A stretch of DNA of 64,000 nucleotides from Blumeriella jaapii (Eukaryota > Ascomycota > Leotiomycetes > Helotiales > Drepanopezizaceae), in contig VWND01000031.1 in assembly GCA_009599575.1 (NCBI GenBank), positions 248,001-312,000 on the forward strand, read 5' to 3'. Below the pieces are notes generated by a model. That model was given only the letters and a program-made list of their open reading frames with translations, made no database searches and was not told the origin of the DNA. Shown here piece after piece: positions 11,370 through 23,467 of this stretch. A program made the position numbers and the translations under genes. Position 1 is the first letter of the stretch. The number at the start of each line of letters is the position of its first letter.

Positions 11370-11791
11370 TGTCAGGAACCAACATCACGTGTATAAGTCA
11401 GATGATCCGCCAAAACCCTCTGCCTCCTACCAACCCTCGAATAGCACTCTCTGCGGATAGGCCGTAGAGGCCGGATAGTACTATAAAGGCTGGAAATAAC
11501 ATTTAAATAAAACATTTTATAAAAGTGATTACTAAAAAACCAATTATTAAGGTTATATTAAAAAGAATTTGTACGAAAAAAAAAAGGTCGGGATAGGGGC
11601 TGAAAAGCATACTAAATGGGATTCGCCTGGTTTCCTGGGAAATACTTTTCTCGAAGGCTCCACCCCTCCTTTTGTACTTATACACGCCTTTTATTAAAAA
11701 TATAAAAAATAAAAATCAATCTGACTATTAACCCAACCTTATCTAAACTCTATTATCTAAACTAGTATTTCCCTGCTTTTCAATCCTTATA
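11370..11791 (+). repeat. Element 2 5' LTR
   Basis: Begins TGTCAGGAACC and ends CAATCCTTATA (CA mutated to TA). It aligns over its whole length with 18317-18729, with scattered transitions and a short indel near 11568-11583. Confidence 0.92.
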
Positions 11792-12699
11792 TTCTGATCT
11801 TTCTACCCACCGGAACGGCAGTTCGATACTACTAAAACAACCTCCTACTACACTACTATACCTACATCGTTACTATCGATATTATAGCTCTTCGCATTCG
11901 CAAAAAACAGGCACCTCCGGCTACTCAAAAAAACCCAGCACCTTCGGCTGCTCAAGAAAACCCCGTACCATCGTCTCCTCTAACGTCACCAATCTCACCA
12001 AAAGCCGAAAACACCCTACCATCAAAACGCGACGACTCCCCAACTCCTTCTATCGAAAAAATCACTAAAAAGGCCACGTTCAAAACGATTCGAAAAAACC
12101 CTCCACCGAAACCCTAATTTATCTGGCTAATAAACGAACCCGCGCCGAACAAAAAAAAAACGATAAACGTAAAAAAATAAAAAAGATACGAGCTAAAATA
12201 AAACAGAAAAAAACTAAAAAAAAAATCCACGAAACAGTCAAAAGACTCGAAGAAACCCTAAAACGCCGAAACGAATTCCGAAAAAAAATTAAACAACTTC
12301 AACGAAAATTTAACGCTTTCGAAAATATCGAAAAAAAAGTTTTTATACCTTCTAACACCGCCCCAACTGAAAAAAAACAAAAAATAACCCAAGCCGGCGA
12401 TTACTATAAAATATCCTCGGAACACTACGACAACAATACCTATTGAAAACGACCTAGCATCTCCTTTAAGCATATTATATCTCCTGTAAAAAACACAGCG
12501 AATTCGAACCGAAAAGCACCAAAAATAAAAAACTTTCCAACATATCGAAAAAAAAATATTAAAAAAGCTTAATTTTTCATTCGGCGTACAAAGCGAAGTT
12601 TCCGCCAAAATAAAAGAATAACATTCTATACTAATCAAAAGAAAATTAACGCCTATATTCTAGCCTTCGACGATAAAATAAAAAAAAAATAAACCGGAT

Positions 12700-13420
12700 A
12701 CGAACGACGTTTTACGAACATTCGAACCATATAAAACGATTTCAAAAAATAAATATTAAACTTTTTAATAAATACGGAAAATCGAGAAATCGCGGCTTCG
12801 AATTTATACGATAAAGCGAAACAAAAAAAGCATAAATCAATTAACGATTTCGTTGCTTATTTAAATAACCTCAAACAGCAATTGCAAATAACAAACGATA
12901 CGACTAAAAAAAAAATGCTTTTCGCAAAACTCCGACCTACTTTTCGAAAAAAAATCATCAAACGAAGCAATACTGCAGCTACAAGCTCGTACGAAAAATT
13001 AATATCAATCGCTCGTCGTATCGAAAATGCTAATAAAATTATCAGCGACGAAACGAAAAATAATAAACGACGAAACGAGCGCAAAAAAAAAAAAAAAAAA
13101 AAAAAACTTATACTCACGATCAAGATTCAAAAGCTAAAACAAATATATACCGTCCTCGATTCGAAAATACGTTACAAAAAGAAAAACGAAAGCGAAAAAA
13201 CGACAATCCTAACAAAATCCTTTAGAATCCTAAAACTCCTAACGACTCCTTTTACTTTTCGAAATGCAATCGCTGCCAAAAGAAAAAGCACCGCATAACC
13301 AATTGTCCAAAAGTCGAATACTATAAATGCAACAGAAAAAAATATATAGCTCCAAACTGCCCCGAAGCTAACAAATCTAAAAATTCGGAAAAAGCTCCCG
13401 CTCGATCTTAATTTCGTCGC
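12700..13420 (+). pseudogene. Element 2 gag remnant
   Basis: A retrotransposon gag stretch is readable: SINDFVAYLNNLKQQLQ, LFAKLRPTFRKKI, SYEKLISIARRIENANK. At 13265-13306 the sequence encodes CNRCQKKKHRITNC, a C-x2-C-x4-H-x4-C knuckle. A second knuckle follows (CNRKKYIAPNC) that has lost key residues. Gag may begin further upstream (about 11900), where the sequence is Pro/Ser-rich. Confidence 0.75.
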
Positions 13421-13479
13421 TGCCAATAAAATCGAACGAAAAAAAAAAGCAGAAAATAATAATTTCAATCGAAATTAAA

Positions 13480-16400
13480 AAAGCCAAAAGCGAAATTCGT
13501 ACAAAACGAGCTCTTATCGACTATAACGCGAAAAAAAACTGCGTAACCCAAAAGTTATCAATTAAATATAAATAAAAACCAATTCAAAAACGTATTAATT
13601 TATTTACAATTAAAAAAAAAAAAATAACTATCTACGGCACGCATACGCAACCCATTCGCGCCATTAATAATTATAAAACAATTAAAAAAATACAAAGCGA
13701 TTTCGTAGCTTACGATATAAATATCCCAAAGGTTTCATTTATTCTAAAATTCCCTTAGTTGCGAAATATCGACTCCGCTATAAGCTTTCGAACTAAATCG
13801 TAGCGATACCTAATCGAACGCTTACAATTTAATTTCGTTATAATCAAACGTTTCAAAAAGAAATCCAAAAAAAAGCAAGCGTTTTATATCGTTTTAAAAA
13901 AAGCTACTGAAAAACAGCATCAATTACCCTCCAAATACGACGACTACGCCGACGTATTCGACGATACCGCCGCGGTTACCCTAGTTCCTCACCATCCTAT
14001 AAAACATCGAATAAACTTCGCGAAAAAAAAAAACCCTCCTTAAAAACCAATCTACCTTTTGTCGAAATCTAAACTCACCGAATTACGCGAATATCTCGAT
14101 TCGAGCTTAAAAAAAAGCTGAATAAAAAAATCTACTAGCCCTGCCGGCGCACCGGTAATATTCATACCGAAAAAAAACGGAAGTTTACGATTATACGTCG
14201 ATTATAAAAATCTAAACGCAATTACGATTAAAAATCGAACTCCCCTACCCCTCATAAGCGAAACTTTGAATCGTTTAAGAAAAGCTAAAATATTCACCAA
14301 GCTAGACCTCACTTAAGCGTACCACCGCCTTCGAATAAAAAAAAAAAATAAATGAAAAACTGCGTTTCGCACTTATTACGAACACTTCGAATACTGCGTA
14401 TTACCCTTCGGCCTCTCGAACGCACCAGCAACCTTCCAAGCGTATATTAATCAAACTTTAATCGGTTTAATAAATATTACGTATATAATTTACCTCGACG
14501 ATATTCTAATATTTTCCGAAAACCCCGACGATCACACAAACGCGGTAAAAAAAGTTCTCGAAAAACTCCGTACTAACAAACTTTACGAAAATCTGAAAAA
14601 ATATGCTTTCGATACGAATACGATTAAATTCCTAAGCTTCGTCGTTACTCCTACGGAAATTAAAATAAACCCAAAAAAAGTAAATAATATTCGAAAATAG
14701 CCACCTTTTACTACGTAGCGAAATATTCAAGTGTTTTTAGGTTTCACCAACTTCTACAAACGTTTTATTAAAAACTACGCTAAGCTTTGCCGACCTATTA
14801 CAAATCTTCTAAAAAGAATGCAACAAAAGAAAATATCGGACCCCTTTCGTTTTCCACTCGAAGCGAAGCTCGCTTTTTTACTTTTAAAAAAAAAGTTTTG
14901 CCAAGCACCGATTCTACGCCATTTCGACCCTCGATTGAAAATCCAAATCGAAACAAACGCTTCGAAATTCGCTATAAGCGGAATATTATCCCAATTGTTC
15001 GGAAAAAATGCGAAAGCACGTTAGCATCCCATCGCATACTATTCGAAAAAGCTTTCCTTTATAAAACAAAAATACAAAATTCACGACGCTAAACTAATAG
15101 CTATAATTCACGCTTTTAAATAATAAAACTAATATCTACGTAGCGCTTCCGACGTTATTATTATACGTACAAATCACCACAATCTGAAATACTTCCTTAC
15201 GAAAAAACGTCTAAACGGACGCCAAGCGAAATAGGCCGACGAGCTAACTGAATACGATTTTGCAATCGAATATAAAACAGAAATTTCTAACCCGGCGGAT
15301 AGTCTTTCTCGCCGGCCAGATTTAAAAAAAAATTTAAAAAAAAATAACAAACAACTGCCTACGCTGCATCGTAAGCTAAAAACTAGCTTATTTAAGAAAT
15401 TCTAAAATGTTTTCCGCAATAAAAACACGCCTAAAATCGAAGCATAAACCATCTCGCGCCGATAAGTATTCGAAGCTTCTGTTAACGAAATTAAAAAGTA
15501 AAAAACAAGCGGAAAAAAGCCAAATAAAAAGCTTTTTCGCCGGACTATCCTTTACTAATATTACTAATTGCAAACAATATATACCACGAAGCGTAACCGC
15601 TATATTACTACAATCCGAAACGGCTAATAACGAACTAGCAAAACCGATTCACAAAACTATTCTTAAATTGCAAAAATCTGATTTTTTTGTATTACAAAAA
15701 ACGTACGAATCGGCTTCGCAAAACAATCGAGCCGGATCCGAAAAACATTGGCGTATAAGCCAAAATAAATTACTATATTACAAAAGACGTGCGTATATTC
15801 CGAATAAAAGCGCTATTAAAAGCGAAATATTAAAAATTAATCACGACGACCCGACCGCCGGCCACTAAAGCTTTCGGCGAACGCTAAAACTGGTCGAAAA
15901 AAAGTATTTCTGGCCTGGCTTACGAAGCGACGTAAAGCGTTACGTCAATACGTATGGAAAATGCCAAAAAGACAAGCCTAAAAAGCACCGACCCTATAGC
16001 GAATTAGCCCCCTTTTCGACCTCTACGAAACCTTAAGAAAAAATAACTATAAACTTTATTACGGATCTACCCCTTAACAAAAAACGAAATCGTATTTACG
16101 ATTTTATACTCGTTATAATAAACCGATACACGAAGCTGTCGAAATATATACCGACACAAAAAACGATTTCAGCCCCAGATTTGATTAAAATATTTATACA
16201 ACACGTCTACAAAGATTTTAGCTGCCCTAAAAAAATTATTACAAACAAAAAATCAGTTTTCACTAATAAATTCTGGTTTTCAGTAATATTCCACCTACAA
16301 ATACGACGTCGATTAAGCACCGCTTTCCATTTTCAAACCGATAGCCAAACGAAACGTCAAAATCAAATTTTAAAATTCTACCTTCGCACGTACTGCGATT

Positions 16401-17105
16401 ATCGACAAAACGATTAAATTATAAAACTTGCCTTAACCGAGTTTACGTATAACAACTCGATACACGCCTCTACGGATTCTACCCCCTTTCGCATGCTATA
16501 CGGCTTTTCACCCAGAATTTGGCAGCAACGTCGAAAGCGACGTCGTAAAAAAAAAAATACCGTCAGCGAAAAAACGAGTTAAAATATTGCAAAAAAAAAA
16601 AAAAAAAATACTCAATAAAAAGCTAAAAAAAAACCAACGCGAATCACAAAAAATTTTACAACGCTAAACACAAAAAAACTAAATTTTAAATAAACGACAA
16701 AATATTATTATCGACCAAAAACCTCCGACAGCTGCGACCTTTTCGAAAGCTTTCAAATAAATATCTAAAGCCTTTCAAAATCAAACGAATTATACACGAA
16801 CACGGCCAAGCTTACCAATTCGAGCTTCCTCCTCAATATCGTATTTACGATACCTTCCACGTTTCCCTACTAAAACCTTAGCAAAATCGAAACGACACCG
16901 AGCCGAAAAATAATATAATAAAACTTCAAAAACCCGAAAAATACGAAGTCAAATCAATACAAACTCACAAAAATACAAAAAAAAACCGATATTACTTAAT
17001 GCGATAAAAAAGCTATTTACCAAGCGAAAACTTCTGAAAGCCAAAAAACCATTTTACGAACGCAAAAAAAATTATAAAAAAATACTTAAAAAATACGACA
17101 AATAA
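13480..17105 (+). pseudogene. Element 2 pol remnant with chromodomain
   Basis: The protease site near 13512 reads ALIDYNA (ALIDSGA type, mutated). RT at 14080-14700: [44 protein letters not shown] at 14491 (active-site YLDD intact), FLGFTNFYKRFI. RNase H-like region at about 14900-15320. The integrase zinc region at about 15840 reads NHDDPTAGH ... YFWPGLRSDVKRYV ... CQKDK. In the core domain the second Asp is Asn (ITNKKSVFTN) and the catalytic Glu is Lys (QTDSQTKRQNQ). After YRIYDTFHVSLLKP comes a chromodomain at about 16930-17100 (YEVKSIQTHKN ... YYLMR*KSYLPSENF). Many stops are present. Confidence 0.9.
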
Positions 17106-18316
17106 TAGCAACGAAGCAATAACGAATGCGCGCCGCAAAAGCAAGAAAAAAAAAACAAAAACACCTAGAAAACCTCAGAACCGCCGCTAAACCAATTCAT
17201 CTTCATCGTCATCCCTTTTCCTATCGTTATCGCCATCTCTTTCAAACTTAAAAGCAGCGGAAAGCTAAAAAAAATTAATACCAAACAAATTCGCAAAATA
17301 TTCGATTCATCCCAATCAAAGCTTCTACGATAGCCGTAATCGAATCCTGAATTGCAGCTACGATATGCTCGTAAAAATCCAAAATTTAACCCAACTGATC
17401 AAAATAAATCCGAGCGACGTTTTCGAAACGTCGGAAAATACGTTTTATACTAGCGTCGTTAAATAAAAAAGCCGGCGCAGCCAAAACCCCTAAAACAGCA
17501 GCAGCCGCCAAACCGACAAAAACGAACGCAACAGCAACAGCGGCAGCCCGAGCCGCGGCGCGATTCGCACGACCTCCGACTATTATAAAAGCCGAAGCGT
17601 CACCCCTTTTTAAACGATTTATATAAGCGTCGTAAATAATAAAATCGATAAAAATCTTAGCAAAAGCTTTGGCCTCGGCAGCAAAAAAAAAAAAAGCGGC
17701 AGCGGCGATAACAATATCGAAACGATTTATAAAATCGTTAAAACCCGCGAAAAAAGTTTGCGCCTCGGTAACGCGTGCGACAGAAACCTGTAGCTAATTA
17801 AAAGCGAATTCGAATAAAAGTCTAAAAAATTCACAAAAAAACATTGAATATGCGAAGCTCTGCAGCGATTGCATTTCACGCTAAAAAGCTCGAAAACGCA
17901 AAAGAGCAAAAAATCCGCTGTGATACTTTCGCGTGAAATCAGACGGACGCACCGAAAGCAAATAAAAGTCAAAAGCATTTTGAGAATTCGCGGCGAACGC
18001 GGCGAAAAGCAATTAATTAAAATAAAAAAAAGCTAATAAAAAAATAAAAATAAAAAAAAAAAAAAAAAGAAATTAAGCAGGAAAATAGCGGCCATTTTAA
18101 AAAAAAAAGCCTTTTCAACGAAAATACGAGCGCTACCGAAAACAAAAAAAACAAAACAGCAAAACAGCCATAATTCACGACCAAAAGCGGAAAAAACAAC
18201 TACAATTCACGACCGAAAGCGAAAAAAACCGCACGTTATTTCGAAAGCGTAACGCACGCTATACGCACAAAAAAATCAATCGCCTTTAGGAACCAAAGGC
18301 CTAAAAAAAAAAGTAA
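17106..18316. other. Element 2 region between pol and 3' LTR, no recognised domain
   Basis: This 1.2-kb stretch is A-rich on the plus strand. The minus strand (about 18000-17280) reads open for about 240 codons with only a few stops, including an Ala-rich hydrophobic run (VGLAAAAVLGVLAAPAFLF). Minus-strand openness is expected where the plus strand is poor in T, so this may be a composition artefact. A purine run at 18302-18313 is where the polypurine tract should lie. Confidence 0.6.
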
Positions 18317-18729
18317 TATCAGAAACCAATATCACGTATATAAATCAGATGATCCGCCAAAACCCTCTGCCTTCTACCAACCCTCGAATAGCATTCTCTG
18401 CGAATAAACCGTAAGGGCCGGATAGTACTATAAAGGCTGGAAATAACATTTAAATAAAACATTTTATAGAAATGATTGCTAAAAAACCAGTTATTAAAAT
18501 TATATTAAGAAAAATTAAAAAAAGGTCGGAATAAGGGCTGGAAAGCATACTAAATAAAATTCGCCTGATTTCCTGGGAAATACTCTTCTCGAAAGCTCCA
18601 CCCCTCCTTTTGTACTTATACACGCCTTCTACTAAAAATGTAAAAAGTAAAAATCAGTCTGACTATCAACCCAACCTTATCTAAGCTCTATTATCTGAAC
18701 TAGTGTTTCCCTGCCTTTCAATCCTTACA
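18317..18729 (+). repeat. Element 2 3' LTR
   Basis: Begins TATCAGAAACC (TG mutated to TA) and ends CAATCCTTACA. It is the partner of 11370-11791. Confidence 0.92.
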
Positions 18730-18734
18730 CTTCC
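18730..18734. repeat. TSD (CTTCC), right side of element 2
   Basis: Exact copy of 11365-11369. The LINE ORF1 frame continues directly across it (GCT TCC ACT TTT). Confidence 0.93.
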
Positions 18735-18929
18735 ACTTTTCTAAATAATAACAATCCGGTTTCTAATAACGCAAGCCGAAAAAAAAAACGCGGAAACGCC
18801 GTAACGGCATACGAGCAAAAAACTATCGCGCTCCTAATTATTATCCCCGCTGCGATTACAACGCCAAACGTGACTTTTTCGGGCCGTTTAATCCGGAACT
18901 CAATTCTAAAACAATCGCTAAACATTTAG
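18735..18929 (+). pseudogene. LINE ORF1, C-terminal segment
   Basis: Continues the ORF1 frame after CTTCC as TFLNNNNPVSNNASRKKKR, then AVTAYEQKTIALLI, and stops at the TAG at 18927-18929. It is Asn/Ser/Lys-rich, as the ORF1 C-terminus of such LINEs often is. Only one reading frame is consistent with both insertion junctions. Confidence 0.75.
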
Positions 18930-21900
18930 CATTTTGGCCGAAAAGCATATTCGACGCTCGACGATACGGCTTTCGTAGCCTTTTCGCAAAGCACGCTTTT
19001 TTCTATTTCGTCAAAAGCAACCTATTTATTCCTATCGGACCAGTTACGAAATAAATCCTAAGCCTTCGCAAACGAATCAAAAAAAATAAATATTAATATT
19101 AACACTTCTACTTTTTAATAATAAAATATTTTTATAAGCAACGCGAAAGATTTCGCAACCGAAAGCCTAAAACAGATTTTAATATCTGCTGAGCAAACGT
19201 TTAAAAAAAACAACCGAAGCATATCACGCTTTTGCATTTATGCGATACAAAGCGCATAAACGTGATTTGCGTATAAAAACCCTAAAGCGCTTCGAAAATT
19301 AAAACACAAAACCATCCGTTATACGATTTGTATACACCGATCGATTTATAAAACGAAACTGAAAAGGAAATTTTTAAGCGAATACGCTTTAAAGTATTAA
19401 TTTATATCCGAAAAAGCGCAAAACTTAATTTATAATAACGACGATTAGTTAATAGCAAAGATCTGCTTTAGCTAAACGTAAATATATACTTTATTTTCAA
19501 CGTGTATAAACAGGGCTATACCTAATAAATATTAGATTACGTAATATATTTCGAACCATTTTTTAATTACATAATAAGCGGCGATTTTAATACTCGACAC
19601 GATACTTTTAAGCCGGAGTCGGATACGGCAAAAAATGGAGGATATTTCGCAAACTGGATTGCTATCTCGGATATAAATTTTATCGGCGCCGCTAGCGAAT
19701 TTATATATAATAAAAAACACGTTCTAAATCTTATTTTTTTCGAACGTGCCCAATTCGATTACTACGATACGATACGATATACACAGCGGCTTAGACCACG
19801 AAACTCAAATAACGATCTTTTTTAGCAAAAGGAAAATATTCGTAATTTAAATATATTACAAAATATCCGATTCAAAACTCGGCAAATTCGCAGGCCTGAT
19901 GCGCGCAAAAATCAGCCGATTCGCGGATTTCGTTATATTATTAACGCTAAAAAAGCTGGACGAATACGCGGCTGCGCTAGCCCGGGTTTTTTAAAAAAGC
20001 ATTACAACTGCCGGAAAAACCTTTTTAAAAAGGTTTACAAACCATTCTATAATAGACCGACGAATGCCAAAAAGCCAAGGATCGATATTTGCGAATACGC
20101 AAAATGATATACGACGGTGAAATTCTTAAAAAAACCAGGCAGTTCCTCGCTATAATACGCAAAGCGAAAACTATTAGCGAAAGCTTATCAACGGAATCGA
20201 TAATAACGAAAAGCTGTACAAAATAATAGGCTGGCATCGAATAACTACGAATCTTAAAGCTCCTTTATTAATAATAAACGGCGTTGTAATTAAAAACATC
20301 AAAAACAAAGCTAATACTTTGAAAAACGAAGTATTTGGCCGCTTTTCAGCTATCGACGATTTCGATCAAAATTCTTTTATCGAATAAGCAAAATCGGACC
20401 ATTTCTTTTAGGCAGACTTCGTATCGCTCGAAAAAATGAAAAAATATTATATCGGAATCATTAGCATTTTTCCGAATATTAATCGGGTCACGGTAAAACT
20501 TTTGAAAATCTGCTAAAAAAAAGTCAAAACCGCTATATATAGCTTGTTTAACCGCTGCTTCGCCACGAACTATTTCCCGACCCTTTGAAAGCTGGCCGAA
20601 ATGGCTATAATAATCAAAACCGGCAAACGAAACAAATCCTTTTTACGCTCGTAGCGCCCGATCGCCCTTTTCTTCTGTATATCCAAAAGCTTCGAAAAAA
20701 TCATCGCCAGCAAAATCGCGTAAACAACGCTCACGACCGGCTTACTTAGCTTATAATATAAAAGCGCTTTTCCGAAACGCTCTGCTTTCGATCTGGCAGC
20801 GTATTTTACGGCCGATATCGAAACTGCGTTCGCCGCAAAAAAACATATCACGATTATTATTTTAAACGTGCAAAACGCGTTTAACGCCGTTCTGACCCGA
20901 CGCCTGCTTAAAAAAATAACCGAGCAAAAATGGCCCTTCCTATTTTTTTTATTAATCAAATCGTTTTTTACGAAACGACGAATGCAAATACGACTCGAAA
21001 AAAAAACTATTAATTTCAGCTACGTTTACTGCGGCATCTTTCAAAAATCGCCACTTTTTCCGGTTCTATATATATTATATCTAGCAAAATTGCTTAACCA
21101 AAATCTCACTTTTCGCTTTGAATACGCAAACGATATTTTAATCTACCGCATTTTACACAGCCTAAACGATAATATCGAGCTATTTGCGAAAAACGTTCGC
21201 GATATTTTCGAATAAAAAAACGAATACAAAATCGCTTTCGCGCCGGAAAAAATCGAAATAATATATATTATTACGCAAAATAATAATTACGCTTTTCCGA
21301 TTATAATCGACGATAAGATTACGATTCTTTGCATTATTACGGCGAAAAAAAGCGAGCAATCCGCGCTGCGTTAACTAAAAATCTGGTTCGATCGAAAACT
21401 CATTTTTAAACGATACGTCAGAAAACGCGTAAATAAAGCACGATAAGCGGCGCAATATATTAAAGGCTTCGGCCGAATTAACAATAGCCTTCCGGCCAGC
21501 GCGCTGCGAAAAGCAGTAATCACTTGTGTTTTCTCCTCGATACTGTTTAAAACCGAAGTCTGATACGCAGACCGTACGAAGCTTGGACGCCGAACCGAAC
21601 GAAACAGCTAAATTAGCATCCGTTTCGGCGGTTATATCGATTTAATATAAAAAACTATTATTCTGGCCGCACGGAAAGTATTTCCTATATAACGCACCAC
21701 TTTTCTTACCATAATAATACGGAACGCAGGCTTTTTTTCCGCGAGCGCGGCCTTGGAAAAAGCCAAAACACGCTTTGCGATAAAATTGCAAACCGTAAAC
21801 AAAGCGCATTCCTTGGTTCAACGCATTTTTATCTTAGTAATTTCTCGAAGCAAATACGCGAGCATATATATAGCCGCTAAAACGAAAATCCAGCGCCTCG

Positions 21901-22940
21901 GCGATATTTTTCTATAAATCCCACGACTTAAACTGGTTTCCTCGCACTTTTCGCCCGGCAGCCGCACCGACTTTATTATAGGCGTTAAAAAAAAAAAGGC
22001 CGCGGAAGACTTTAAGAAATAATAAACAAAACTATTCTCCGGAAACGTTACGATCTTTTCGAACGGCTGCGAAAAATATAAAAACGGCGCTTACCTCGTA
22101 GGCTACGAATATATTATATATCAAAACCGCAGGCAAATAGCGTTTGGGTACGGCTCGATAAACGACCATTTCTACGTTTTCGACGCAAAAGCGATAAGAA
22201 TATAAAAAGGCCTGTAAAAGGCTGCGAGTATGCTAGCCGAAATACGCACGCAAAAGCTATAAATATATATCGACAGCACTTTAGTAATCTAAAAAATACG
22301 CGGAATATTCTTTTCCTTCTTTTAATAAGTTTTTTTGGCCTGCCAAAAAATAATAAAAATATACGACGTAAAAGTCAAATAAGCACCGGGCTATACGAGC
22401 ATCGAAAGCAACGAGGCCGCCGACAAACTGGCAAATACGGGCGCAGAAAAGACTTTTTGAAATAAAAGCCTTGCGTCCGAACCGACTATAAATAAAATAC
22501 GCTTCGATTTCAGGAAAATGCGTAATTCGCACCGAAACTTCTGATAAAAAACAGCTAGCAGAAAGCTTTTACGAAACTACAAGCGGTAGGATCCGGTCTA
22601 CGCAATCAAACTTTTGCCGAAGCTCGATATGCCGAAACGACTGTTTTATTATTATTTGGCGACCAAAACCATTTATAAAAACTACGAATAATATCACGTC
22701 AAGTATAATTATACCGACGCTGAATTGCGCTGCAAATATAAAAAGCTTAAAACCTTACTACATCTAGTGTTATGCCGCCACGCGATCAAACGTTTCCTTA
22801 GTTGGCCTAAGAAAACTCGACCAAACGCTTTTTTCCGAACCGAGCGAAAGGCCGTAATATTTCTTAAAAACCTGCTTCGCGAGCCAAAGGATTTTATAAC
22901 GTTTTTACGCGTTACTACTACAGTTTTTCAAATATAATCA
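18930..22940 (+). pseudogene. LINE ORF2 (endonuclease, reverse transcriptase, RNase H), RIP-degraded
   Basis: Endonuclease: HITLLHLCDTKRINVICV near 19220, then SGDFNTRHDTF at 19577, the GDFN motif of the EEP nuclease fold. RT: RPIALFFCISKSFEKIIASKIA near 20660, LNVQNAFNAVLTRRLLKK near 20860, FPVLYILYLAKLL near 21060, and YANDILIY near 21124, where the YADD active site has Asp changed to Asn. RNase H at about 22040-22460: TIFSNGCEKYKNGAYLVGY ... IDSTLVI ... APGYTSIESNEAADKLANTGA. A C-terminal Cys/His segment (CKYKKLKTLLHLVLCRH) lies near 22730, ending ...PKDFITFLRVTTTVFQI at about 22937. Stops and shifts are numerous. Confidence 0.9.
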
Positions 22941-23412
22941 GTTTTGCTATACGTACGTATACTGCTTGCTTTAATCGAATGCAGCTCGAATAGAATAAAC
23001 TGCGTACGGCCGCGCGAAGCGACGTTACAGCGGAGCGAATATTATTATGCATATTTGTGTAACGGATGCTTTTTTATTTTGGTAAACGCAAGTCTGTTTT
23101 TCTGCTTTTGGTTTTTAAATTCGGATATTTGAATATTGCTTTTTTTTTTTTTTTTCGGCCTATTAGCTATACTATTATGCGTTTCCACGCAACCGACAGA
23201 TCATACTTTGATCGGTGCTGTATACACATTCTTTAAGCTTTTCTTTAAGCTTTACGCCCACAAATTTCATTGACGGATCATCGCAAAAGGCGGCGAAAAG
23301 CGTAGTCGACAGCAGCTTTAGCTGTATTAATACGAACTGCTTTCGGAGTCGTACTTTGTATTTAATTCCTTAGCTTAGTACGTTTCCGTATCCCCTGGGA
23401 GGTCCTAGGAGG

Positions 23413-23428
23413 GCAGCCTCTCGGCTGC
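23413..23428 (+). other. Hairpin in LINE 3' UTR
   Basis: GCAGCC-TCTC-GGCTGC forms a perfect 6-bp stem with a 4-nt loop about 40 bp from the 3' end. The surrounding 60 bp is GC-rich and unmutated, unlike the rest of the LINE. Confidence 0.7.
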
Positions 23429-23445
23429 ACTCCGCTAGACGTTAA

Positions 23446-23467
23446 TTAATACTACTACTACTACTAC
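23446..23467 (+). repeat. TAC-repeat tail of the LINE
   Basis: TACTACTACTACTACTAC follows GTTAATTAA and runs into the right TSD. Short simple-repeat tails mark the 3' ends of many fungal LINEs. Confidence 0.85.

Larger units (their letters stand above)
11370..18729 (+). mobile_element. Element 2: complete Ty3/gypsy chromovirus, RIP-degraded, inserted in LINE ORF1
   Basis: The element is 7360 bp, flanked by a perfect 5-bp TSD. The LTRs are 11370-11791 (422 bp) and 18317-18729 (413 bp). Order on the plus strand: gag with zinc knuckles, protease, RT, RNase H, integrase, chromodomain. About 1.2 kb with no recognised domain then precedes the 3' LTR. G to A change on the plus strand has replaced Trp by stop, Gly by Ser or Lys, Asp by Asn and Glu by Lys throughout. 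No functional frame is left. Confidence 0.93.
3325..23467 (+). mobile_element. Tad-like LINE, RIP-degraded, interrupted by two LTR retrotransposons
   Basis: After removing the two nested LTR elements and their extra TSD copies, about 6.3 kb of LINE remains, the usual size for Tad-like elements. Order on the plus strand: 5' UTR (3325 to about 3640), ORF1 with gag-like zinc knuckles (in three pieces), ORF2 with endonuclease, reverse transcriptase and RNase H, then a short GC-rich 3' UTR with a hairpin and a TAC-repeat tail. The ends are defined by the 14-bp direct repeat. All coding parts carry many stops, typically Trp to stop, Asp to Asn, Glu to Lys and Gly to Ser or Arg, as expected from G to A change. 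The element is dead. Confidence 0.92.

Noticed and set aside
12258..13468. Minus-strand open frames of 88-126 codons rich in Phe
   Set aside because: They are antisense to gag of element 2 and arise because the plus strand is A-rich and T-poor.
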